This document shows, piece after piece, positions 8,627 to 15,644 of a stretch of DNA of 15,874 bases. The stretch's first letter is position 1; every line of letters begins with the position of its first letter. The notes under the pieces are model-generated. The model was not told where the DNA came from. It ran no database searches and saw only the letters and a list, made by a program, of their open reading frames with translations. The translations under genes were made by a program, and so were the position numbers. This DNA comes from Candidatus Rifleibacteriota bacterium (GTDB lineage: Bacteria; Riflebacteria; Ozemobacteria; Ozemobacterales; Ozemobacteraceae), in assembly GCA_029564115.1 (NCBI GenBank), contig JAKQQP010000391.1:1-15874 (forward strand), read 5' to 3'.

Positions 8627-10667
8627 ACTCGATAATATAGATCAAAAAGCAGCGTCGGCCCTTGAGGGCTACCTGGTCAGAAAGGATCTGGTCAGGACTT
8701 TCAGTCGCCAGTTTCCCGTGCCTACCTATGTTGTTGAGTTCATGCTCGGCCGTTACTGCGCCAGCATTGACCAGAACGAGATTGACGAAGGCCTCGAAAT
8801 CGTGCAGCGCCAGCTTAAATCACGCACTGTCAAAGCCGGCGAAGAAGAACTTTTTAAGGCCCGGGCAAAGGAAAATGGCGAAGTTAAGATAATCGATCTC
8901 ATAACTGCGCGCCTGGACGCCAAGACTGATTCTTATGTTGCGACTCTGCCGAGTCTTCGCTTGAATGATGTTCGTATCAGCCCCGAAATGGTCAGCACGC
9001 ACGAGCGCATGCTGACCGGCGGGTTTTATGCCGAGGTTACCCTCAACTATGATGCCGCCATCGCCCTTGAAAACAAAGGCCGGCCCTTCGGCGTGGCCGC
9101 ACTGAGAGAGATTCAGCTGTCAAAGCGTGATGTGCTGGAAATTCTTGAAAAGGCCAGAAAGAGCTTTAACACAGAAGAATGGAAAGAGTTTTTGCTGCGC
9201 TCAATAGGCATCGAGCCTGCAAAACTGAGTGAAAGGCAGAGAAATGCATTGTTGCTGCGCATGGTTCCTTTTGTTGAGCGGAACTATAATATGGTGGAAC
9301 TCGGGCCGCGCGGCACCGGCAAAAGCCATCTGTTTCAGCAGGTTTCACCACATGCGCACCTTATTTCGGGTGGCAAGGCAACCGTAGCCCGCATGTTTGT
9401 AAACAATGCCAACGGCCAGCGTGGCCTGGTCTGCCAATATGATGTCGTCTGTTTTGATGAGGTTTCGGGCATCTCTTTCGATCAGAAAGACGGCGTGAAT
9501 ATCATGAAGGGCTATATGGAATCCGGCGAATTCAGCCGCGGCAAGGAAAGTATCAGGGCCGACGGCAGCATGGTGCTGGTGGGCAATTTCGAAGTTGACG
9601 TCGAGCATCAGCAGCGAATCGGTCATCTATTCGGCCCGATGCCTCCGGAAATGCGTGACGACACAGCTTTTATGGATCGCATCCACGCATTTCTGCCGGG
9701 GTGGGATGTGCCAAAGATAGATAAAGAACTGCTCACCAATCATTTTGGCCTGGTCAGCGACTTTTTATCTGAATGCTGGAGCCAGTTGCGCAATCAGAGC
9801 CGGATCAGCCTGCTGCAAAACCGTGTTTTCTACGGCGGTTCGCTCTCAGGCCGCGACACCAATGCGGTCAACAAAACCGTGAGTGGCCTGCTCAAGCTTC
9901 TCTACCCGGGCACTGAACATGAGGTAGATGAAAAAGACATCGAGTGGGCCGTCAGAATTGCTTTTGAATCGCGCCGCCGCGTAAAGGAACAGCAGAAACG
10001 CATCGGTTCGGCGGAGTTTCGCAATACGCATTTCAGCTATGTCATAGGCACTGACGGTATAGAAAAATTTGTTTCGACGCCGGAGTTGCAGAACGAAAAT
10101 AGCATCGGCAATGATCCTCTCGAACCCGGCCAGGTCTGGACAATAAGCCCGGGTGGCAATGATGAGAACCCCGGCCTTTATCGCATCGAAATCAACGAAG
10201 GCCCGGGTTCGGGCGTTAAAATACTGAACAAGCCAGTGCCGCCTGCCTTCAGAGAAAGCATGAGCTGCGCCGAGCAAAATCTGTATGCCCGGTCGATGCA
10301 GCTGGTTGGTGACAAAGACCCGCGTCAGCATGAGTTCACAGTTCAACTAAGAGCTTTTGACGCCTCAAAAACCGGTGCAAAGCTGGGCATTGCTTCTCTG
10401 GTAGCGCTTTGCACTGCTCTGCTCAAGAAGAGCGTGCGCGGCGGCCTGATCATTGCAGGCGAGATCAATCTTGGCGGTTCTATAGAGCCAATCCACAACC
10501 CGGTCTCTCTCGCCGAAATCGCCGTCGAAAAGGGAGCCACCGCCCTTCTTGTGCCGGTATCATGCCGGCGCCAGCTCATCGACCTCTCCGACGACATGGC
10601 CACCCGCATCGACGTTCAGTTCTACTCCGACGCACGCGACGCCCTTCTCAAGTCAATGCTGGAGTAA
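8619..10667 (+). CDS. brxL: BrxL, BREX AAA+ / Lon-like protein
   Basis: A 682-residue protein (from ATG 8619), close to the usual ~690 of the BrxL family. It shows the family P-loop G229-P-R-G-T-G-K-S236 and Walker B VVCFDEVS (276-283, D280/E281). The C-terminal region aligns by eye to the Lon protease domain (GTGAKLGIASLVALCTAL, then AGEINLGGSIEPI and KGATALLVPVS). At the expected Lon catalytic Ser there is Lys, and at the catalytic Lys there is Val. The family is known for not conserving the Lon active site, so this fits a DNA-binding AAA+ machine rather than a protease. In BREX-1, BrxL is needed for phage exclusion but not for methylation. It overlaps pglZ by 8 bases and is the last core BREX gene here. 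No convincing terminator follows. Confidence 0.93.
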   Translation: MIELDNIDQKAASALEGYLVRKDLVRTFSRQFPVPTYVVEFMLGRYCASIDQNEIDEGLEIVQRQLKSRTVKAGEEELFKARAKENGEVKIIDLITARLDAKTDSYVATLPSLRLNDVRISPEMVSTHERMLTGGFYAEVTLNYDAAIALENKGRPFGVAALREIQLSKRDVLEILEKARKSFNTEEWKEFLLRSIGIEPAKLSERQRNALLLRMVPFVERNYNMVELGPRGTGKSHLFQQVSPHAHLISGGKATVARMFVNNANGQRGLVCQYDVVCFDEVSGISFDQKDGVNIMKGYMESGEFSRGKESIRADGSMVLVGNFEVDVEHQQRIGHLFGPMPPEMRDDTAFMDRIHAFLPGWDVPKIDKELLTNHFGLVSDFLSECWSQLRNQSRISLLQNRVFYGGSLSGRDTNAVNKTVSGLLKLLYPGTEHEVDEKDIEWAVRIAFESRRRVKEQQKRIGSAEFRNTHFSYVIGTDGIEKFVSTPELQNENSIGNDPLEPGQVWTISPGGNDENPGLYRIEINEGPGSGVKILNKPVPPAFRESMSCAEQNLYARSMQLVGDKDPRQHEFTVQLRAFDASKTGAKLGIASLVALCTALLKKSVRGGLIIAGEINLGGSIEPIHNPVSLAEIAVEKGATALLVPVSCRRQLIDLSDDMATRIDVQFYSDARDALLKSMLE

Positions 10668-10718
10668 GGCTTTATATTTGAGTCCTGACGCCTTTAAACA
10701 CCAGAATCAGGAGATTAT

Positions 10719-11120
10719 ATGAACTATTGGATGATTTGTTTGCCCAGAGAAGACATGGATCATTGTCTGAAAATCGGAACTTTCGGAGCAACCCGTAAAG
10801 TTGGCATCGGCAAAGCCCGAAAAGGCGATAAGGTGGTTTGTTACGTTACAAAAGACTGCAAAATTATCGCTGTTGGTGAGCTGACCAGTGATTATTACAT
10901 GGCTGATGACGAAATCTTTAAGGCTGAAGGGGTTTTTCCTGACCGTTTTAACTTTAAAGCTCAGAAGCTTGGCCCAGAAAAAGAAATCGATATCAAATCT
11001 ATCGTTGATGAGCTTGGTTTTATTACTAATAAAGCCTACTGGTCAGTATTTTTCCGCCTGAGCAACCGTCAGCTGCCGAAAGAAGATTTTCATGTAATTG
11101 AAAAACTTTGCAAAAAATGA
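10719..11120 (+). CDS. EVE-domain protein (UPF0310/DUF55 type)
   Basis: A 133-residue single-domain protein of the PUA superfamily. It opens with NYWMICLPRE (2-11), followed by GDKVVCYV (36-43), IIAVGELTSDYY (49-60) and a closing segment, GFITNKAYWSVFF then LPKEDF. These match the archaeal PH1033-type EVE proteins I remember, including the Trp at position 4 and the terminal 'LP-E-D-x-x-IEK' helix. EVE domains bind modified bases, such as modified cytosine, and are often linked to modification-dependent restriction. AGGAG at 10709-10713 is 5 bases before the ATG. Only 51 bases separate it from brxL, with no obvious terminator, so read-through from the BREX operon is likely. No nuclease domain is attached; it may act as a reader for another protein here. 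Non-defence roles are possible. Confidence 0.85.
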   Translation: MNYWMICLPREDMDHCLKIGTFGATRKVGIGKARKGDKVVCYVTKDCKIIAVGELTSDYYMADDEIFKAEGVFPDRFNFKAQKLGPEKEIDIKSIVDELGFITNKAYWSVFFRLSNRQLPKEDFHVIEKLCKK

Positions 11121-11170
11121 GTTTACCCGCCATTCTATTGTTTGCCATATTTTTGCTGTCTAGCTCTTAG
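11117..11170 (+). other. 17-residue hydrophobic mini-ORF overlapping the EVE stop
   Basis: An ATG sits in an ATGA overlap with the EVE gene stop and opens a 17-codon frame, M-S-L-P-A-I-L-L-F-A-I-F-L-L-S-S-S, ending TAG at 11168-11170. It looks like a signal peptide without a mature protein and could be a vestige of a lost secreted-protein gene, a membrane micropeptide or chance. It has no ribosome site clearly its own. Low confidence. Confidence 0.15.
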
Positions 11171-11267
11171 TTAGGAGCAAAAGAATGACTTTTGCGAACA
11201 AATGACGCGTTGTCTATTGTCGTTGCTGTCCACGCGAATTTTGTCAGAGAATTGTTCGAGTCGCTAA

Positions 11268-11296
11268 TTGAAACCAGATAAACGAAGGCTTATATA
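11268..11296 (+). promoter_or_regulatory. Candidate promoter for the 439-residue unknown gene
   Basis: TTGAAA (11268-11273) and TATATA (11291-11296) are separated by 17 bases, in the 260-base gap between the EVE gene and the next + strand gene. Transcription would start about 75 bases before the ATG at 11381. This suggests the unknown gene is not simply the tail of the BREX operon. By-eye prediction. Confidence 0.4.
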
Positions 11297-11380
11297 TTGC
11301 GCAAGACCAAATACAAAGCTTGAGATTACACCGGAAAGAATTATTGAAACTCGGCATAACTGCCGTGTGAAAGGGGATAC

Positions 11381-12700
11381 ATGCATTCTCAAGAAACAAT
11401 TTCTCTTGTGAAGGTTGACCAGAGTCTGATCAACAATTTTATCAGAAAAGCTCAGCACAGGCTGTTATTAGCCAAGCCCAGCCTGTTCATGGAAGAAGTA
11501 GAGGCAATCAAGGCTGTTCTGCAACAAAAAACCTGCACCTGCCAGGTTTTTCTCGAAGAAGGAGATCACGCTGTCAGACTTGGCTTTGGAAAACTCGAAG
11601 CTCTGAAAGAATTTTTAGACATAACAGACAGAATCAAACTCGTGATCGCTGATTCGATAAGGCTATCCATGGTGCTAGTGGATGATAAAGCTCTATTTTT
11701 CACACCTCCCGCACTTGCCTGGGAAGAAGGCATTTCAAGCGATAAACTCATTCACCCCAATGGCGTCTGGCTTTCAGGAGATTGGGTTGACCAGATCTTT
11801 GCTATATACGCAGAAAACAGAAGGCCAGATGTACTCAGAAGTCTGCCGAACAACGTTATTCCGTTTCCTTTATGCATAATGCCTTCAAGTGATGGCCAGC
11901 AAAGTATCGAAAAGGTCAAGGAAGCAATCAAGAACCTTGAAGAAAATAATCCGGTCGATCCAATAAAATTACGAAAAATTCAATTCTATAGAAATCATTT
12001 TAAACTTGTCAGGATTGAGGTTGAGGGCGCCAACCTCAGAACAAAATCCGTCAGCTTACGCATTTTTAACAAATTTCTTGAAGGCCGTGAAGAAAGGTTG
12101 AAGAGCAGCTGGCAAATATTTACACCCGACGAAGTGAAAGATTTTTCTTCATTAACGGAAATTTACGACAGGATTGACATGTCTAAGAGCGAACACAACG
12201 TCATCTCAGTCGGGCGTTTTGGGAACTTGATTAATCTGTCAGAAAAATTGGCATTCGAGGCGAAGATACGACTGATTGAATCATCAATAAAAGGGCAGTC
12301 TGAAAGCAACTCGAACGAGAAATCCAGCCTGAAGACAAAACTGGAGAAAGCTCTTCATGAAAGCAAAGAAAACCTTCTGAAATATTTGCTTATTGAGTTT
12401 AACTCAGACAAGCCCGCCGTAAAAAAGCTTTATGAATCAGAACCCTTCCTCAAAAAAATCGCAGCCAGTGTTAATGATTCCGAAAAAGCTCTGGCTGAGC
12501 GCCTGAGTGCTTTTGTTGATGAAAAAATCAAATTCCCGTCATATGAAACTATCGTATCGTCATGTAAAATTAACCTTGATTATTATGATGTTTCTGATGA
12601 ACTTCTAAACGAAAACGTTGATTTCAAGGCTTATCTGAAAAAAGACGCAGATCTGGCAAGAGAACTCAGGAGCTATGAAGCAGGTTTCCTATCTGACTAA
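11381..12700 (+). CDS. Unrecognised protein, possible degenerate PLD-like N-terminal domain
   Basis: A 439-residue soluble protein with no signal peptide or membrane segment; I do not recognise the family. The first ~110 residues look like half of a phospholipase D fold: a helix INNFIRKAQHRLLLAKPSLF (17-36), a strand CQVFLEEG (54-61), a helix GFGKLEALKEFLD (68-80), then RIKLVIADSIRLSMVLVDDKALFFTPP (84-110). In active PLD proteins an HxK precedes the 'VDDK' strand; here that position reads IRLS, so it would be inactive. The rest is helix-rich and charged, with Ser/Lys-rich, possibly coiled segments (about 305-350), and no catalytic motif is visible. AAGGGG at 11371-11376 lies 4 bases before the ATG. 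Catalytically dead PLD-like domains serve as sensors in some defence loci, so a regulatory or sensing role is conceivable, but that is inference. Confidence 0.8.
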   Translation: MHSQETISLVKVDQSLINNFIRKAQHRLLLAKPSLFMEEVEAIKAVLQQKTCTCQVFLEEGDHAVRLGFGKLEALKEFLDITDRIKLVIADSIRLSMVLVDDKALFFTPPALAWEEGISSDKLIHPNGVWLSGDWVDQIFAIYAENRRPDVLRSLPNNVIPFPLCIMPSSDGQQSIEKVKEAIKNLEENNPVDPIKLRKIQFYRNHFKLVRIEVEGANLRTKSVSLRIFNKFLEGREERLKSSWQIFTPDEVKDFSSLTEIYDRIDMSKSEHNVISVGRFGNLINLSEKLAFEAKIRLIESSIKGQSESNSNEKSSLKTKLEKALHESKENLLKYLLIEFNSDKPAVKKLYESEPFLKKIAASVNDSEKALAERLSAFVDEKIKFPSYETIVSSCKINLDYYDVSDELLNENVDFKAYLKKDADLARELRSYEAGFLSD

Positions 12701-12721
12701 GACTCTCCAAGTCATTCCTGA

Positions 12722-12786
12722 ACTGAAAAAGAAAAACGCCCACCGGCAATTTTTATACGCTGATAGTATTGTTCATTGTCGGTGGG
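12722..12786 (-). terminator. Rho-independent terminator of the transglutaminase-like lipoprotein gene
   Basis: Two 12-base arms (12739-12750 and 12775-12786) pair with a single G-T wobble around a 24-base loop that can itself form a small ATAC/GTAT stem. Read on the minus strand, the hairpin begins 7 bases after the stop codon at 12794 and is followed by CG and a T-rich tract, TTTTTCTTTTTC. On the plus strand no T-run follows, so it serves mainly the minus-strand gene. Confidence 0.8.
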
Positions 12787-12793
12787 AGTATTG

Positions 12794-14362
12794 TTATTGT
12801 CTGGCACGAAGAGTTTCTTTGATTGAGCTTACCGAGACGGGCAGATTCACATTAGCTGGTATAATGGCCATCAATGAATAACCATGTTGATCAAACCAGG
12901 GCTTGATTTCGTTCATTGAAATGAAATTGGTGGCTTCGAGGCAATAATATCTTTTTCCGTTGTAGGTGTAATAGACAGAACCAGATGTCATTTGGGCTTC
13001 AACTTCGGATGGAAGGGCGACACCGACAATTGCGTGCCCCTCGCCTCCGTTGCCATTCAATAAAATCAGAGATGTATCAAAGCCAGCCTTATGCATTAAT
13101 GCACCGAGCAGTATTGCGCGATCTTCGCAGTCGCCAGATTTGTTGTATAAGGTTATCGCCGGAAGACAAACATATTCTGCGGCTCCAAAATTTAGATCAT
13201 CGGTTTCGTATTTAAGACCTTTTGTTTCAAAACCAATACAATAGTAGAACTGGTTTGCTATGTTGTTTGGATAGGCCTGCTTTGCGGCGCTCACTATGGC
13301 ATCTGCTGCTGTGTCATTGTTGCAGGCATGTCTGAAGATTCTGGCGTAAGCTGTGCCGGCAAATCCTTCAGGAGTTGATAAAACAAACGGGTTTGCCGTG
13401 TATAGATGATTGAGACGGTCATTGTCTGCTTTTGCTAATGAAATTCCACTGCCGGAAAAGTTTATTATGGCGCTCTCAGCATTTGAAGTAAGTGGATTAA
13501 TCCAGCTGTAAGTGACGGTTTTGTCTGTAAAATTCTCAAGCTGAACTGATTTCTGATATTCTTTTCCATCTGCCTGGTAGGTTGAATTACAGTAACCGTT
13601 TGTAACTGTATGTCTTGCTGTGTAAGAGGTGCCACCCTGGGTAAGAGAATCGGTGACCGTTCCAGAAGTGGCTTTCCCGGAGATTGAATCTATAAGCAAA
13701 GAGCCTGTGCGTTGGTAGGCAAATGCACGGTTGAGGATGGTAACTGTCGCTGTATCATTTATCTCGAGCGAAAACACTGAAGTCGTTAACCACTGCTTTG
13801 AGCTGTCAGGATTTGTTAAGACATATTTCGCCCTGGCGTTCTCATACTTCAATACGTCATAATCGCTGTTGCCCTCTGCGTCAATTTGGGCTTTGACTGT
13901 ATCTGCACCTGGCCCAGCCTGGGTAACACCTGCTGCATTGAGATATCTGATTTTTATGGTTTGTGCCCCTTTAGCATCAGAGGGGTCATAATCTGATTCG
14001 CCAGGATAATTTGTAGACGTGATGGTGTATACATTGCCACTGTCTTTGCTGACACTGGTGCTTGCCTTTATTGACGTGCGAATATTTCTTAGATTCAGGC
14101 TCAACCTCTTGTTTGTGAGATTCGGTGTATTTTTGGCCAGCAAAGCTGCAACAACTCCAGCCTCTGTAATTTCCACAGGTAATGAAACGGCTTGTATGTA
14201 TTTAACATTTTCCATCTGACCAGAAGAATCTGTTCCCGACAGATCGCTCGCAGTGTTGCTGTTCCCGATACCACCTCCACCACCGCCGCCACCGCAACCT
14301 ACTGTGCAGATTGAAATAGTCAGGCCAAAGAGAATAAGAAATACCTTACCAATGCTTTTCAT
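12794..14362 (-). CDS. Transglutaminase-like domain lipoprotein
   Basis: A 522-residue predicted lipoprotein. The start at 14362 is chosen over a longer frame (to 14446) because GAGGAAAG precedes it and a signal peptide begins there: MKSIGKVFLILFGLTISICTVGC. The Cys lies at residue 23 and is followed by an eight-glycine linker typical of exported lipoproteins. The large middle region is Ser/Thr-rich and beta-like, with no recognised family. The C-terminal transglutaminase-like core shows SGDCEDRAILLGAL (C412), GHAIVGV (H443) and YYCLEATN (E476, where Asp is more usual). Such domains act as cysteine peptidases or transpeptidases at the cell surface, but activity is unproven here. It lies opposite to all neighbours, has its own terminator, and nothing shows a defence role. 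It may be a host gene flanking or trapped within the island. Confidence 0.87.
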   Translation of the reverse strand: MKSIGKVFLILFGLTISICTVGCGGGGGGGGIGNSNTASDLSGTDSSGQMENVKYIQAVSLPVEITEAGVVAALLAKNTPNLTNKRLSLNLRNIRTSIKASTSVSKDSGNVYTITSTNYPGESDYDPSDAKGAQTIKIRYLNAAGVTQAGPGADTVKAQIDAEGNSDYDVLKYENARAKYVLTNPDSSKQWLTTSVFSLEINDTATVTILNRAFAYQRTGSLLIDSISGKATSGTVTDSLTQGGTSYTARHTVTNGYCNSTYQADGKEYQKSVQLENFTDKTVTYSWINPLTSNAESAIINFSGSGISLAKADNDRLNHLYTANPFVLSTPEGFAGTAYARIFRHACNNDTAADAIVSAAKQAYPNNIANQFYYCIGFETKGLKYETDDLNFGAAEYVCLPAITLYNKSGDCEDRAILLGALMHKAGFDTSLILLNGNGGEGHAIVGVALPSEVEAQMTSGSVYYTYNGKRYYCLEATNFISMNEIKPWFDQHGYSLMAIIPANVNLPVSVSSIKETLRARQ

Positions 14363-14366
14363 AGAA

Positions 14367-14374
14367 CTTTCCTC
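14367..14374 (-). promoter_or_regulatory. Ribosome binding site fixing the lipoprotein start
   Basis: On the minus strand GAGGAAAG lies 4 bases before the ATG at 14362. The frame continues 28 codons further upstream, but that extension would bury the lipoprotein signal peptide and would run up to the candidate -35 box. Confidence 0.65.
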
Positions 14375-14417
14375 GCACTGTTGTTTATATATTGAGCAAA
14401 AACTGCGCTCGCCTGGC

Positions 14418-14446
14418 AGAATAGCACATTTTACAAACCAATCCAA
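14418..14446 (-). promoter_or_regulatory. Candidate promoter of the lipoprotein gene
   Basis: On the minus strand a weak -35 (TTGGAT, 14446-14441) and an extended -10 (TGC then TATTCT, 14423-14418) have a 17-base spacer. This gives a leader of about 50 bases before the ATG at 14362. A CTGGCA motif (14413-14418) touches the -10 box and recurs upstream of the divergent Mrr-like gene. Box matches are modest. Confidence 0.3.
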
Positions 14447-14542
14447 TTGTTTCTCTGATCAGCAAATTAAACACTTTTCGCACAGTTCAATTTGAAAAAG
14501 TCCTTCTCAAGGTCTTTAGAGCAGGCCAGAAAATTAAGAAAA

Positions 14543-14600
14543 TGCCAGACCAGAACTGCCCAACAATTGTCTGGCATATCTGGCAATCGCATTTTATAAA
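14543..14600 (+). promoter_or_regulatory. Inverted and direct repeats, possible operator/promoter of the Mrr-like gene
   Basis: A perfect 8-base inverted repeat (TGCCAGAC at 14543-14550, GTCTGGCA at 14569-14576, 18 apart) is followed by a direct repeat of TCTGGCA (14570-14576 and 14579-14585). A -10-like TATAAA lies at 14595-14600. No good -35 box is spaced for it, as expected where an activator is needed or where I misplace the promoter. The repeats are placed as a transcription-factor site would be; no regulator gene is seen in the window. Confidence 0.4.
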
Positions 14601-14636
14601 TGGTAGTATTCAAACATCTACCGAGAGGGGGGTAAT

Positions 14637-15644
14637 ATGGCTTTGTGGCTTGTGCGAAGCGGGAGACACGGTGAATATGAGCAAAGGTTTCTGAGTGACA
14701 ACCGCATTTATCTGAACTGGGACAAGCTGAACCAGAACCTGTCAGAGATCAAGCAACAATCAGAGCTTTATGAGCTGCTGGTAAAAACCTACCCAGACGC
14801 CAGTGCCGGGAAATGCGGCAATCATGGTGGCCAGATATGGGCCTTCACCCACCGAATGCAGATCGGTGACCTGGTTGTGGTACCTTCAAAATTTCAGCCG
14901 GTGATTAACATCGCTGAAATCACCAGCGACTATACCTACGATAAAAAAGCCGAGCCTGAGTATCGCCATTACCGGGCAATTAAATGGCTTGCCAGAAATA
15001 AATCAAGAACTTCTTTTGATCAGGATCTTCTCTATTCTTTCGGAGCCATAATGACCATCTGTCAGATTTCGCGAAACGAGGCCGAAAAGCGGATCAGAGA
15101 AATGCTCAAAGCACCCGGCAAGGTAATTAAACCTGACCCGGTGACACCTGAAAACGAAATCGACCTCGAAGAAACCGGCCGTGACCAGATTGCCAGGCTT
15201 CTGGAACGTCGTTTCAGAGGGCACGACCTGACCCGTCTGATCGAAGCTCTGCTGAAGGCTCAGGGCTACACAACTTACATGAGCCCGCCTGGCCCAGATA
15301 AGGGTATCGACATTCTCGCCGCTCCCGGACCGCTTGGCTTCGGCAATCCTCGACTTTGCGTGCAGGTCAAGTCTGGTAACGACCAGGTCGATTCACCGAC
15401 TCTGAATCAGCTGATCGGGGCCATGCAGAATGTGCAGGCAGACCAGGGTCTGATCGCTTCATGGAGCGGCTTCAAGCAGACGGTTGAACGTGAACGCGCC
15501 GTTCAGTTCTTTAAAGTTCGCTTCTGGAACCAGGACGACATTATCAGTGAACTGCTTACACATTACGACTCTCTCGACGAAGACCTGCGTGCTGAAATTC
15601 CCCTGAAGCGCATCTGGACAGTTGCTTCTCAGGACAAGGAATGA
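14637..15644 (+). CDS. Mrr-like restriction endonuclease with N-terminal EVE/PUA-like domain
   Basis: A 335-residue two-domain protein. The C-terminal half is an Mrr_cat (PD-(D/E)xK) nuclease: helix LTRLIEALLKAQGY, then GPDKGIDILAA with D225, and CVQVKSG with Q243 and K245, followed by LIGAMQNVQADQGLIAS. The N-terminal ~150 residues start ALWLVRSGRHGEYE and contain GDLVVVPSK (77-85) and INIAEITSDY (90-99). These parallel GDKVV and VGELTSDY of the EVE protein at 10719, and both have Trp at residue 4, pointing to a related PUA/EVE-type reader domain. Enzymes built this way are modification-dependent (type IV) restriction endonucleases. The base recognised is unknown. GAGAGGGGGG at 14623-14632 lies 4 bases before the ATG. 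The gene has its own upstream repeats and no cognate methyltransferase beside it, and its stop overlaps the next start (ATGA). Confidence 0.88.
   Translation: MALWLVRSGRHGEYEQRFLSDNRIYLNWDKLNQNLSEIKQQSELYELLVKTYPDASAGKCGNHGGQIWAFTHRMQIGDLVVVPSKFQPVINIAEITSDYTYDKKAEPEYRHYRAIKWLARNKSRTSFDQDLLYSFGAIMTICQISRNEAEKRIREMLKAPGKVIKPDPVTPENEIDLEETGRDQIARLLERRFRGHDLTRLIEALLKAQGYTTYMSPPGPDKGIDILAAPGPLGFGNPRLCVQVKSGNDQVDSPTLNQLIGAMQNVQADQGLIASWSGFKQTVERERAVQFFKVRFWNQDDIISELLTHYDSLDEDLRAEIPLKRIWTVASQDKE

Noticed and set aside
9846..10346. 166-codon open frame on the minus strand inside brxL
   Set aside because: It is antisense to a strongly supported BrxL coding region, has no recognisable domain or ribosome site, and is the usual shadow of a biased codon pattern.
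10662..10695. Weak inverted pair AAGGC/GCCTT after brxL as a terminator
   Set aside because: The stem is five pairs with a loop of about 20 bases and no T-run; read-through to the EVE gene is more likely.
11163..11178. Small stem-loop after the EVE gene as a terminator
   Set aside because: The stem is only six pairs with one wobble (GCTCTT/AGGAGC) and is followed by A-rich, not T-rich, sequence on the plus strand.
14264..14298. Repetitive CCACCG-type tract as a phase-variable repeat
   Set aside because: It is a trinucleotide-based run coding for the poly-glycine linker after the lipobox; slippage would change glycine number, not frame.
14363..14446. Longer N-terminus for the minus-strand lipoprotein
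   Set aside because: The extra 28 residues would place a charged, Cys-bearing stretch before an otherwise perfect lipoprotein signal peptide, and a ribosome site sits right before the internal ATG.
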